Assembly (NCBI RefSeq): GCF_003096355.1
Contig: NZ_QEKI01000004.1
Coordinates: forward strand, 124,001-188,000
DNA length: 64,000 nucleotides
Direction of reading: 5' to 3'
DNA from: Pontibacter virosus
GTDB lineage: Bacteria > Bacteroidota > Bacteroidia > Cytophagales > Hymenobacteraceae
Made by a program: the position numbers and the translations under genes. Every line of letters begins with the position of its first letter. Within the stretch, counting starts at the first letter, position 1. Positions 53,487 through 61,271 of the stretch are shown here, piece by piece. The notes beneath the pieces are model-generated. The model searched no databases, was not told the origin of the DNA, and worked only from the letters and a program-made list of their open reading frames with translations.

Positions 53487-54914
53487 ATGAAGATAGTCTT
53501 CAACAAGACCAAAGTACTGGCCACTGTTGGCCCTGCCAGCAATACCTTTGACCGCCTCCTCGCCCTGGTGCAGGAAGGCGTAGATGCCTTCCGACTGAAT
53601 TTTTCGCACGGGGAGCACGAGGAGCACCTGCAGGTAATTGAGCATATCCGCGAATTGAACCGCCGATTCAACACCAATATCTGCATTGTGCAGGATTTAC
53701 AGGGTCCCAAGATCCGCATTGGCGAAGTTGAAAACGGTGGCGTAGAAATAAAAGAAGGGCAACGCGTCGTGCTGCGCTGCGACGGCTCGGTTAGCAATCA
53801 CGAACACTTGGGCACAAGCTATACCGCACTTGCCAAGGACGTAAGCCCAGGCGATACCATTTTGCTGGACGATGGCAAGCTGGAGCTGAAGGTGGTTACC
53901 ACTGATAATGACTGCCTGGTAGAAGCAGACGTGAAATACGGTGGTGTGGTGAAACCACGCAAGGGCATCAACCTGCCCGATTCTTCGGTATCAGCCCCCT
54001 CTATGACGGAAAAAGACATTCGCGACCTGCACTTTGGCCTGGATAACGATGTAGAGTGGGTGGCCCTCTCCTTTGTGCGCAAAGTGGAGGATGTCCTGGA
54101 GATCAAGCGCATCATTCAAGAGCGTGGCAAAGATACCCGCGTGATCGCCAAAATTGAGAAGCCAGAGGCTATCCGCAACATCGATGAGATCATTGCTGCA
54201 TCTGATGCCCTGATGGTAGCACGCGGCGACCTGGGCGTGGAGACAGGCATGGAGCGTGTACCGATGCTTCAGAAAATGATTGTGGAGAAGTGTAACAAGG
54301 CCGCCAAACCGGTGATTATCGCTACCCAGATGATGGAGAGCATGATCGTGAACCCGAAGCCTACCAGAGCTGAGACCAACGACGTTGCCAACGCCGTGAT
54401 TGACGGTGCTGACACCCTGATGTTGAGTGCCGAGACTGCGGTAGGTGCTTATCCGGTTGAGACAATCCGCTCCATGAACTTAACGATCAGCGAGGTGGAG
54501 CGCCAGGCTGAGATCTTTAACAAGACGTATATCCTGAACCCACACTCTCAGACTTTCTTCAACGACAGCCTGGTAGCCAATGCCTGCAACTTGGCCCGCG
54601 ACACCAACGCCCGTGCCGTTATCGGTATGACCAAGTCAGGTTATACGGCCTTCCAGCTGGCAAAATACCGCACCAAAGCTGACATTTTCATCTTCACCGA
54701 GAATGAGCGCCTGCTCACCACGCTTAACCTGGTATGGGGTGTTCGCGGCTTCTACTATGACAAGTTCGAGTCTACTGATGCCACGATCGAAGACATCAAG
54801 CAAATGCTCCTGAAAGCAGGTTACCTGAACAAAGGGGATGTATTCATTAACACGGCGAGTATGCCGATATACGAGCAGAAACGAACGAACATGATTAAGC
54901 TGAGTATCGCTTAA
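53487..54914 (+). CDS. pyk: Pyruvate kinase
   Basis: The 475-residue glycolytic enzyme makes pyruvate and ATP from PEP and ADP. It has the expected parts: TKVLATVGPASNTFDRLLALV and FRLNFSHGEHEEH at the start, the B domain (about 70-165), the catalytic Lys in VIAKIEKPEAIRNIDEII (near 225) and metal-binding Glu/Asp in MVARGDLGVETGME, and AETAVGAYPVETI. The C-terminal regulatory domain is present. It shares an operon with the IPExxxVDY gene and ends at a terminator. It holds no AGGTATA site, like the other genes expected to be highly expressed. Confidence 0.97.
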   Translation: MKIVFNKTKVLATVGPASNTFDRLLALVQEGVDAFRLNFSHGEHEEHLQVIEHIRELNRRFNTNICIVQDLQGPKIRIGEVENGGVEIKEGQRVVLRCDGSVSNHEHLGTSYTALAKDVSPGDTILLDDGKLELKVVTTDNDCLVEADVKYGGVVKPRKGINLPDSSVSAPSMTEKDIRDLHFGLDNDVEWVALSFVRKVEDVLEIKRIIQERGKDTRVIAKIEKPEAIRNIDEIIAASDALMVARGDLGVETGMERVPMLQKMIVEKCNKAAKPVIIATQMMESMIVNPKPTRAETNDVANAVIDGADTLMLSAETAVGAYPVETIRSMNLTISEVERQAEIFNKTYILNPHSQTFFNDSLVANACNLARDTNARAVIGMTKSGYTAFQLAKYRTKADIFIFTENERLLTTLNLVWGVRGFYYDKFESTDATIEDIKQMLLKAGYLNKGDVFINTASMPIYEQKRTNMIKLSIA

Positions 54915-54941
54915 AATAAAAGTGTTCTTTGTAATTCAGGG

Positions 54942-54977
54942 AATCCTGGGGTCAGTGTAGCGGCCTCAGGATTTTTT
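54942..54977 (+). terminator. Terminator after pyk
   Basis: AATCCTGGGG (54942-54951) pairs with CCTCAGGATT (54964-54973) with one mismatch, followed by a T run. It is 28 bases past the pyk stop. Confidence 0.75.
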
Positions 54978-55358
54978 GTTTTGGGAGGGGTTTATGCTTG
55001 GGGGTTTGAAATTGCTAAAGGTATAGGCAAGATTGCTTTGGGATGATAAGTTTTCTGCCTAGCCATAGGGGCACTTCCATGATGGCGCGAGCGTCTTCGC
55101 TCGTGTCTGCTATAGTGGGGCCTCTGGCCCAAGTGTGGGCACAGGATAGGTATAGCTTACTTTGCATCATAGAAGCTGCTATTTCAGGGATAGCAATCTT
55201 ACTTTGTTGTATAGCTTCGCCTATGCGGCGGTAAATGACAAGAGCGAAAACGGAGAGTTCTCATACCTCCCAGCATAAATTCCACTGATTATGAAATAAG
55301 CTAACCAGCTTTCCCTCCCCTGTCCCATCAGCGACACACCAAGGAAAGCTATCAAAAA

Positions 55359-55399
55359 AGAGCTGTTTAAAGGCAAACAGGGCACCTTCAAACAGCTCT
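55359..55399 (-). terminator. Second (distal) hairpin after rpsT
   Basis: AGAGCTGTTT (55359-55368) pairs with AAACAGCTCT (55390-55399); on the minus strand a T run follows. It backs up the hairpin at 55415-55441. Confidence 0.6.
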
Positions 55400-55414
55400 A
55401 ATAGAAAACACAAA

Positions 55415-55441
55415 AAGCCTTACACTTGACGTGTAAGGCTT
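55415..55441 (-). terminator. Terminator after rpsT
   Basis: Perfect arms AAGCCTTACAC (55415-55425) and GTGTAAGGCTT (55431-55441), followed on the minus strand by TTT. It starts 24 bases past the rpsT stop. Confidence 0.85.
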
Positions 55442-55464
55442 CAGAATGGTATTCCAGCAAAAAA

Positions 55465-55725
55465 CTAGGCTGCAGCCAGGCCGTTAACAAACTTAGCCAG
55501 TTTCGACTTGTTGTTAGCAGCTTTGTTTTTGTGGATGATGTTTTTCTTTGCCAGACGGTCAAGCATTGAAGAAACTGTCTTGTACAGTTCTTGCGCCTCA
55601 GTTTGGTCAGTAGTGCCTTTCAGCTTTTTGATGAAAGTACGAGTAGTTTTCGCCTGATATCTGTTACGAAGACGTTTCGCGTCGTTAGATCTGATTCTCT
55701 TTAATGCCGACTTGTGATTAGCCAT
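55465..55725 (-). CDS. rpsT: 30S ribosomal protein S20
   Basis: The 86-residue basic protein binds 16S rRNA near the platform bottom of the small subunit. It has the all-helical S20 pattern: MANHKSALKRIRSNDAKRLRNRYQAK at the start, then TRTFIKKLKGTTDQTEAQE and LDRLAKKNIIHKNKAANNKSKL. Standalone gene with a good promoter (TATCTTTG with TTTTGG about 20 bases before it) and two tandem hairpins after it, as expected for a strongly expressed gene. No AGGTATA site occurs in it. Confidence 0.97.
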   Translation of the reverse strand: MANHKSALKRIRSNDAKRLRNRYQAKTTRTFIKKLKGTTDQTEAQELYKTVSSMLDRLAKKNIIHKNKAANNKSKLAKFVNGLAAA

Positions 55726-55773
55726 GTTATTTTATACTAATTAAAATTTCGTTGCGTATCCTGAATGAGTTTG

Positions 55774-55781
55774 CAAAGATA
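55774..55781 (-). promoter_or_regulatory. Predicted -7 element for rpsT
   Basis: The minus strand reads TATCTTTG followed by C. A TTTTGG lies about 20 bases further upstream, a good -33 match; the start codon is 49 bases downstream. Confidence 0.65.
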
Positions 55782-55920
55782 TATTCTTTGAAATTAAATT
55801 CCAAAACCTCCTCGCTATTAAAAATGCCTGACTAAGTATTTATTGCCGCCCCGGAACTATTCCACCGCAAATACTTAACTCAATGCCGATTCAAAATTAC
55901 ACTTATTTAGCCTGAAAACC

Positions 55921-56128
55921 ATGCTACCCCTGCGTTTCTTTCTGTCAGCTGCCTTTGTGCTACTTTTTTTCGCCTGCTCCAGTAATAAAGGGCAACCAGA
56001 CCACTCCTGCTTCTGTAAAACCAAAGCCCTATGAACTGGCTATACCTGCTACCCTGCCCGGTAATTTTATTATTCCTTTCAATGAGAAAAGCCTGAGTCC
56101 ACAGCAATTGCCGCAGCCCCAGGCTTAG
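55921..56128 (+). pseudogene. Small lipoprotein gene with frameshift
   Basis: The ATG at 55921 opens a lipoprotein signal peptide (LPLRFFLSAAFVLLFFACSSN), but the frame stops at 56034 after 37 codons. The next frame, entered at the AAAGGG run (55987-55992), continues KGNQTTPASVKPKPYELAIP and then ATLPGNFIIPFNEKSLSPQQ to a stop at 56126-56128. With one surplus base removed the product would be 68 residues. Pro-rich, no motif recognised. Either a real frameshift mutation in a homopolymer or a sequencing error; the coding look of both halves supports one original gene. It faces the end of the 136-residue lipoprotein gene. Confidence 0.6.
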
Positions 56129-56147
56129 TCTTCAGCTAAAAATTAGC

Positions 56148-56558
56148 TTAGTTGTTTTTTCGGTCTACATCCACATCAACATCTACATCACCGATACGCT
56201 TCTGCACTTTGTCTTCGGTACGTTTCCAGCTGTCTTTTACTTCTTTCCACTCACGCTTGGCTTCATCGTCCCAGGTATCGCTTTTAGCGTCTAGTTCAGC
56301 TTCGCGACGGTTGTATTCAGCTTTCATCTCGCGCCACTCTTCTTCTGATGCTGTTTCAGCACGAGAAGACTGATCGTTCACCCATACCGCGAATTCATCA
56401 TATTCACGCTCAGCTTCTACGCTGGTTTCGTTCGCTTCTACTTGTGCCTCATCAATCTCACTGTTCGTTTCAGTGCGGGTTTCAGAGTTACAGGCAAAGG
56501 TAAATGCACTAACTGTTAGCGCCATACCTAGCATTTTGAGATTTGATTTTATATTCAT
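56148..56558 (-). CDS. Coiled-coil lipoprotein, tandem paralogue A
   Basis: The 136-residue product starts MNIKSNLKMLGMALTVSAFTFACNSETRTE, a lipoprotein signal with cysteine near residue 23. The mature part is very acidic and helical: EREYDEFAVWVNDQSSRAETASEEEWREMKAEYNRR, then WDDEAKREWKEVKDSWKRTE, ending in an alternating Asp-Val tail (GDVDVDVDVD). It is clearly related to the gene at 56683, sharing the EFxxWVxxxSxRAETAxEEEWxEMxAEYNR pattern. Function is unknown; spaced tryptophans in a helix suggest binding to a surface or to another helix. Confidence 0.8.
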   Translation of the reverse strand: MNIKSNLKMLGMALTVSAFTFACNSETRTETNSEIDEAQVEANETSVEAEREYDEFAVWVNDQSSRAETASEEEWREMKAEYNRREAELDAKSDTWDDEAKREWKEVKDSWKRTEDKVQKRIGDVDVDVDVDRKNN

Positions 56559-56682
56559 CGTATAATTATCATTAGTTATACTGCCTTATACGTATTATTA
56601 CAACACTTAGAATAGTAATATTCAAAGTAAAGCATATAAATGTATAGCGTTTTACTATATATAATTGTATCAGAGCTTACTG

Positions 56683-57045
56683 TTATCTGTTTTTCAGCTC
56701 CGTGTCAAACTCTGGCTCCACTTCAGATGCCCTGAACCGGGTCCCGGATCGGCCTACTGTTTCCTGCCATTGGGCTTGCACCTTCTCCCACTCCGCCTTG
56801 GTCTGATCGTCCCAGTCGGCGCTCCGCTTTTCTATGTCGGTTGCTTTGCGGTTATATTCCGCCTCCATCTCATTCCATTCTTCCTCGGTGGCTGTTTCAG
56901 CACGCTTGCTGTTCTCTTCTACCCAGGTCGAAAATTCCTCTACCTCTCGATTAGCACTGTGTCGGGTTTCAGAGGAACAAGCCGCGATGGAGCCTGCCAA
57001 TAGGCAAACCAGTATCCATGTTTTTATATGTCTGATAAACTTCAT
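56683..57045 (-). CDS. Coiled-coil lipoprotein, tandem paralogue B
   Basis: The 120-residue product starts MKFIRHIKTWILVCLLAGSIAACSSETRHS, with the lipobox cysteine near residue 23. It shares with the downstream paralogue the stretch REVEEFSTWVEENSKRAETATEEEWNEMEAEYNRKA and the WDDQTKAEWEKVQAQWQET segment. Its C-terminal end differs (FRASEVEPEFDTELKNR, no Asp-Val tail). The two genes are 124 bases apart on the same strand and arose by duplication. Envelope location is inferred from the lipobox; the function is unknown. Confidence 0.8.
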   Translation of the reverse strand: MKFIRHIKTWILVCLLAGSIAACSSETRHSANREVEEFSTWVEENSKRAETATEEEWNEMEAEYNRKATDIEKRSADWDDQTKAEWEKVQAQWQETVGRSGTRFRASEVEPEFDTELKNR

Positions 57046-57125
57046 TGTCTTATGTTCTGTTGGTGTTACAAGAGAGAGTACGTCAAAAGCGGCCCACTGA
57101 TATGGCGCGAAATATAGAAAGGTCG

Positions 57126-57133
57126 TAATTTTG
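57126..57133 (+). promoter_or_regulatory. Predicted -7 element for the YheT-like gene
   Basis: TAATTTTG, 38 bases before the ATG at 57171, in an AT-rich stretch. Confidence 0.45.
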
Positions 57134-57170
57134 AATTTTTCGTATTAATTAAAAAATACCCTTTTACCTG

Positions 57171-58124
57171 ATGCCCATTCTACCGTCACAGCACAAACCG
57201 CCTTTTTACCTCTTCAACGGGCATATCCAGACGATTGTGCCCAGCTTGTTCAGGCAGGTAGAAGGCGTGAGCTACCACCGCGAACGGCTGACCACTCCCG
57301 ACGATGATTTTATAGACGTCGACTGGTCGCGCGTTAAATCCCGATCACTGGCTGTCCTTTCCCACGGCCTGGAAGGCGACTCGCACCGGCCCTACATCAT
57401 GGGAATGGTGAAAGCATTGAACGAACGTGGTATAGATGCACTGGCCTGGAACTACCGCAGTTGCAGCGGTGAGCCAAACAAGCTCCTCCGCTCCTATCAT
57501 CTGGGCGCCTCCGACGACCTCGACTTTGTGGTGCGCCATGCACTGGAAAGAGGAAATTACGAAACCATATACCTGGTCGGGTTTAGTGCCGGCGGCAACA
57601 TTAGTTTGAAGTATTTGGGAGAAGACCCGGCGCAGGTGCCAGCCGAAGTAAAGCGGGCGTCCGTTTTCTCAGTGCCCATCGACTTAAAGAGCTCTGCGAA
57701 GCGCATTTCCAAAATCTATACCCAGCGCTTCTTAAAATCACTGGGACAAAAACTGGAACAGAAAAAAGAGATGTATCCGGATGCCCTGGATCTCAGCAAC
57801 TACAGTCTGTTCTGGTCTTTCCCAGAGTTCGACGACAAGTACACGGCCCCACTGCACGGTTTCGAAAATGCAGAGGATTACTACAAGCGCTCCAGCAGCA
57901 AGCAGTTTCTGAAAAGCATACAAGTGCCAACGCTACTCGTCAATGCCCAAAACGACCCGTTCCTCACAAAATCCTGCTTCCCTTTCGAAGAGGCAGATGC
58001 CAACCCATACCTATACCTCGAAACACCTGCAGGAGGCGGCCACGTGGGCTTTGCCGAGGATTTCAGGAATGATGTTTATTACTCAGAGGCCAGAGCTGTG
58101 CAGTTCTTGTTGGAGGGAGAGTAG
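57171..58124 (+). CDS. YheT family alpha/beta hydrolase
   Basis: This 317-residue protein matches the YheT/EMB8-type hydrolases. It begins PPFYLFNGHIQTIVPSLFRQ (typical for the family), then LAVLSHGLEGDSHRPYIMGM (oxyanion His-Gly, about 60-80), NYRSCSGEPNKLLRSYHLGASDDLDFVV and the nucleophile elbow YLVGFSAGGNISLKYLG (Ser near 141). The catalytic Asp lies in LVNAQNDPFLTKSC and His in GGHVGFAED. No signal peptide. Members are putative carboxylesterases acting on lipids; the substrate here is not known. It is convergent with rsmG, only three bases apart. Confidence 0.9.
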   Translation: MPILPSQHKPPFYLFNGHIQTIVPSLFRQVEGVSYHRERLTTPDDDFIDVDWSRVKSRSLAVLSHGLEGDSHRPYIMGMVKALNERGIDALAWNYRSCSGEPNKLLRSYHLGASDDLDFVVRHALERGNYETIYLVGFSAGGNISLKYLGEDPAQVPAEVKRASVFSVPIDLKSSAKRISKIYTQRFLKSLGQKLEQKKEMYPDALDLSNYSLFWSFPEFDDKYTAPLHGFENAEDYYKRSSSKQFLKSIQVPTLLVNAQNDPFLTKSCFPFEEADANPYLYLETPAGGGHVGFAEDFRNDVYYSEARAVQFLLEGE

Positions 58125-58127
58125 CCG

Positions 58128-58760
58128 CTACGGCATCGGCACCACCACCACCTTCTTGGTCTCAAAAAACTCCTCAGTAAAGTAGTCTTTCAGGTCGTAT
58201 ACCTTCGTGATCAGGCCGGACTCGGCTATCTCTTCTTCCAGATCGCCGCCTTTGAGGTAGTAGATGCCCTTGTCAGGTATAGCTTCTCTCTTAAAACTGT
58301 TCATCACCCAAGGGTAAAAATTGGCCAGTCGGGTAACGGCGCGGCTTACCACGAAGTCGAACTTCTCGCGCACTTGCTCGGCGCGGGTGTGGGAGGCGGT
58401 TACGTTCTGCAAATGCAACTCGCGGGCAATCTCCTGTACTACGTGTATCTTTTTCCCGATCGAGTCCACCAGGTGGAACTTCACATCCGGAAACATAACA
58501 GCCAGCGGCAAGCCGGGCAGTCCGCCACCTGTGCCGACATCCAGCACATGCGCCTGCGCCGGAAACTGAATTACTTTGGCTATACCCAGCGAGTGCAGGA
58601 TGTGGTGCTCGCCGATGTGCTCCATATCCTTGCGCGAAATCACGTTGATCTTCTCATTCCACTCACGGTACAGTTCGGCCATGCGCTCATATTTATCGAG
58701 CTGGTCTTCGGTAAGCTCCGGAAAGTAACCTGACAAAAGTATGCGGATGGAGATGGACAT
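58128..58760 (-). CDS. rsmG: 16S rRNA (guanine(527)-N7)-methyltransferase
   Basis: The 210-residue SAM-dependent enzyme methylates G527 of 16S rRNA; loss gives low-level streptomycin resistance in other bacteria. It has KYERMAELYREWNEKINVISRKDMEHIGEHHILHSL (the N-terminal family signature), motif I HVLDVGTGGGLPGLPLAVMF (near 70-90), and FDFVVSRAVTRLANFYPW. Complete and of normal length. Monocistronic; the next gene upstream on its strand is a small membrane protein 70 bases away. Confidence 0.95.
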   Translation of the reverse strand: MSISIRILLSGYFPELTEDQLDKYERMAELYREWNEKINVISRKDMEHIGEHHILHSLGIAKVIQFPAQAHVLDVGTGGGLPGLPLAVMFPDVKFHLVDSIGKKIHVVQEIARELHLQNVTASHTRAEQVREKFDFVVSRAVTRLANFYPWVMNSFKREAIPDKGIYYLKGGDLEEEIAESGLITKVYDLKDYFTEEFFETKKVVVVPMP

Positions 58761-58830
58761 GGTTGAGTTTAAGAGTTTAGGAATTTAAGAGTTTGAAAGT
58801 TGAGTAGTAATAATACAGCTCGTTCTCTTT

Positions 58831-59064
58831 CTAACTTAGAACAAGGTATAGTATACCTGCCAGCACAGCGACTACAACCACTACGGCAAGGGCCATAAAG
58901 AGGTCGAACAGGAGCACCAGGCCGGCGTTGCGGTACTGGCCTTCGTACTTGCGGTCCAGCTCCTGTTGGGCTTCTTCAGTGCCTCTGTGGCGCAGGTATA
59001 AATGCAGTTTGCCCATTCGCACCAGGATGGCTTCGCTCAGGTTTCGCATGGTCTGTGTTTGCAA
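58831..59064 (-). CDS. Small membrane protein
   Basis: The 77-residue product has one C-terminal membrane helix (LVLLFDLFMALAVVVVVAVLAGILYLVL, about 49-76) and a basic, helical N-terminal part (LVRMGKLHLYLRHRGTEEAQQELDRKYEGQY). The start could also be the second methionine at 59049. No family is recognised; it looks like a tail-anchored membrane protein. Its last codons contain the palindrome AGGTATAG-TATACCT (58844-58858). Confidence 0.6.
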   Translation of the reverse strand: MQTQTMRNLSEAILVRMGKLHLYLRHRGTEEAQQELDRKYEGQYRNAGLVLLFDLFMALAVVVVVAVLAGILYLVLS

Positions 59065-59148
59065 GGTATAGCGGTTCTTCTTCTAGTGCCCTATTGTAGC
59101 TACAGGAACTGCAAAAATAGGAAATAAGTCTGGAAATCAGCCCAAAAA

Positions 59149-59183
59149 TAGAGCCCCCGCCGCACAAAGCAACAGGGGCTCTA
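59149..59183 (-). terminator. Terminator after the sigma factor gene
   Basis: TAGAGCCCC (59149-59157) pairs with GGGGCTCTA (59175-59183), followed on the minus strand by a T run. About 110 bases separate it from the sigma factor stop, and the gap is filled by TTTAACCATCAACAATTTAAC words. Confidence 0.65.
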
Positions 59184-59221
59184 AAAACGCAATCAATATT
59201 TTTTGCTTGGTTAAATTGCTG

Positions 59222-59297
59222 CATGGTTAAATAGTTAGTCCACAGAACGATTCCTCATTTCCGAACAACAATTTAACCATCAACAATTTAACAATTA
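59222..59297. repeat. Inverted TTAAATTGTTG word element
   Basis: Left part GGTTAAATTGCTGCATGG and TTAAATAGTT (59210-59238) matches the reverse complement of the right part (59270-59297, TTAACCATCAACAATTTAAC) with one gap and two mismatches. Similar words occur at 19231-19251, 43595-43620 and 61005-61035. Non-coding. Confidence 0.55.
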
Positions 59298-59903
59298 AAT
59301 CAAGTGCTTCTTATTCTTCACCATGTCATAGAGCAACTCGCGGGCGCGGTGCAACTGAGCTTTCACGGTGCCGAGCGGAGCGTTTAGTTCAGTGGCAATC
59401 TCTTCGTACGACAGTTCGTTGAAGTAACGCAGTGTTACGAGGCGCTGGTACTTCTCTGGCAGCTTGGCTACCACGTACTGCATGATCTCGATCTTCTGGT
59501 TCTTGATCGCCTCTTCCTGCGGGTTCAGGTTCTTGTCCTTAAAGTCGATCGTGATCTCGTCGCCGTTGTCGATCTTAATAGCTGAGTCGATGCTCATCGT
59601 CTTGATGCGGTTCTTGCGGATAAAGTCGATGCAGTTGTTGGTGGCGATACGGAACAGCCAGGTACTGAAAGCGTACTCCGGGTTGAATTTATGCAGGTTA
59701 CGAAAAGCCTTAGCAAAAGCCTCTATGGTCAGGTCCTCAGCGTCGTCGGCGTTGCGCACCATCTTGAGAACCACGTGGTATACCGGCTTCTTGTATATGC
59801 TCATCAACTCAGCATAAGCTTTCTCGTCGTTTTCTTCAACAGCCGCCTGTATCAGCTTGAAATCGTGCTTCGCTTTTGCGGAGAATTGTTTGTTTACTTC
59901 CAT
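59295..59903 (-). CDS. ECF-type RNA polymerase sigma factor
   Basis: The 202-residue protein has the two-domain ECF layout. Region 2 (about 15-90) has AYAELMSIYKKPVYHVVLKMVRNADDAEDLTIEAFAKAFRNL and FSTWLFRIATNNCIDFIRKNR. Region 4 (about 130-195) has LPEKYQRLVTLRYFNELSYEEIATELNAPLGTVKAQLHRARELLYDM, with a helix-turn-helix for the -35 element. No C-terminal extension and no anti-sigma gene adjoin it. It overlaps the upstream glycosyltransferase gene by 10 bases, so its synthesis is tied to that gene. The target regulon is unknown. Confidence 0.93.
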   Translation of the reverse strand: MEVNKQFSAKAKHDFKLIQAAVEENDEKAYAELMSIYKKPVYHVVLKMVRNADDAEDLTIEAFAKAFRNLHKFNPEYAFSTWLFRIATNNCIDFIRKNRIKTMSIDSAIKIDNGDEITIDFKDKNLNPQEEAIKNQKIEIMQYVVAKLPEKYQRLVTLRYFNELSYEEIATELNAPLGTVKAQLHRARELLYDMVKNKKHLI

Positions 59904-60997
59904 CTGATTCGTTTGTTCAATACTACGGATACCCCAAGGAGCAGGTAACTAAAAAAATAAGCAATATCGAGCAGCGGCAACAACGGCAAAGAAACACCTT
60001 CGTCTAATCTGCGCGCCACACTTACATAGATCGGAAACACAGCCAGGTAGCGGATTCCGACAAGAGCGGCCAATATAGTCAAATGGCTATTTAGAACAAG
60101 AAGAATAATTACCAGTGTGTAAAAAAGAATATTGGATGAAATAAAAGTCCCTATCCTTCCTTTGTCTGCTGCATTGTACTGCCTGCCGGCGGCCATGTGC
60201 CTTCTTTTTTGTACCAGCCATTCCCGAAACGTCTTTTTGGGAATGCTGACTGTTTGCCCTTCCTTGCTGATAACAATGCTTGCTTTACTATTGTTGACGG
60301 CATCTCTGACAAATAGGTCATCGTCGCCGCCGGTAGTCTTGATATGAGATGCAAACCCTTTGTTTCTAAAGAAACATGACTTAGTATACGATAAGTTTCG
60401 GCCAACGCCCATGTACGCGTGTCCTTTGTTTGCATGAGACAGATACTGAATTGCGGTCAGTAAGGTTTCATATCTGATAAGATGATTAAGGAAACCACCC
60501 AGCTTTTTATAGGGCGAATAACCAATAACTAAGTCAGCACCAGCAGCATAGCCACTTTGCATTTTTTCAATCCATCGCTCACTGCAAGGTCGGCAGTCCG
60601 CATCTGTGAACAGCATGTGTTCGTATTTGGCGGCACGTATACCTAAGGCTAACGCATATTTCTTCGGATTAAGGTACTCCGGTGTTTTTTTAATTGTCAC
60701 CACCCGGAAATTCGGAAACTGGCGCTCGAGCTCATACACGTAAAACTCCGTGTCATCGTCAGAGCGGTCGTTCACCAGGATGATCTCATACTCGGGGTAC
60801 TGCTGGTCAAGCAGCATGGGCAGGAGTTCAAACAGGTTGTCCTGCTCATTATGCGCCGCCACAATCACCGACACAGGCCGATGGGTGTCCGGTTCCGGGT
60901 CCTTATACCTGCTCAGCGGCAGGAAGTAAAACAAAGCATAGTATAGCTGTACCAGCACGCAAAAAGCCAGCACCGCCAGGAGTATAAGTGGAATCAA
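59894..60997 (-). CDS. Family 2 glycosyltransferase, membrane-bound
   Basis: This 367-residue protein has an N-terminal membrane helix (LILLAVLAFCVLVQLYYALFYF) and two to three C-terminal helices. The GT-A catalytic domain lies between: PVSVIVAAHNEQDNLFELLPMLL, IILVNDRSDDDTEFYVYEL, FTDADCRPCSERWIEKM (the D-x-D-type metal site) and FREWLVQKRRHMAAGRQY (Q-x-x-R-H, as in processive enzymes). It probably transfers sugar from a nucleotide-sugar to a lipid or polysaccharide at the inner membrane. It is the first gene of a pair with the ECF sigma factor, overlapping it by 10 bases. Confidence 0.9.
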   Translation of the reverse strand: MIPLILLAVLAFCVLVQLYYALFYFLPLSRYKDPEPDTHRPVSVIVAAHNEQDNLFELLPMLLDQQYPEYEIILVNDRSDDDTEFYVYELERQFPNFRVVTIKKTPEYLNPKKYALALGIRAAKYEHMLFTDADCRPCSERWIEKMQSGYAAGADLVIGYSPYKKLGGFLNHLIRYETLLTAIQYLSHANKGHAYMGVGRNLSYTKSCFFRNKGFASHIKTTGGDDDLFVRDAVNNSKASIVISKEGQTVSIPKKTFREWLVQKRRHMAAGRQYNAADKGRIGTFISSNILFYTLVIILLVLNSHLTILAALVGIRYLAVFPIYVSVARRLDEGVSLPLLPLLDIAYFFSYLLLGVSVVLNKRIRWK

Positions 60998-61163
60998 ATT
61001 ATTTAATTGTTGAGTTGTTGATGGTTAAATTGTTGAAAGCACAATACACCAGACCGCACATACCGCTACAACCTATCTAACAACCAAAAATAGGTATAAT
61101 TAAGCCATTTACGAACATCTTCATGATTTAATAATTGTTTATGTTTTGTGGGTGTGCACTGTG

Positions 61164-61171
61164 TATCTTTG
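61164..61171 (+). promoter_or_regulatory. Predicted -7 element for tgt
   Basis: TATCTTTG followed by CA, about 100 bases before the ATG at 61272. I see no recognisable preQ1 riboswitch in the leader. Confidence 0.55.
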
Positions 61172-61271
61172 CAGATTATTTCGATAACCATTTAGCAAAA
61201 ACCGGTAGCCCTCAGGCTGCTCAAGCAGTTGGCTTGCTTCTTGTAGCATAGTGCGCTGACAATCACATACC

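Larger units (their letters stand above)
54915..55464. other. Intergenic region between convergent pyk and rpsT
   Basis: No gene is seen in these 550 bases. Apart from the terminators at each end it has two AGGTATA sites (near 55020 and 55150), a GCGAGCG-TCTT-CGCTCG hairpin (55087-55104), a partial GCTTCGCCT-GCGGCGG repeat (55213-55232) and AT-rich text. Confidence 0.65.

Noticed and set aside
61172..61271. Possible preQ1 riboswitch in the tgt leader
   Set aside because: The leader lacks the expected short hairpin with an A-rich tail pairing into the loop; only weak pairings are visible.
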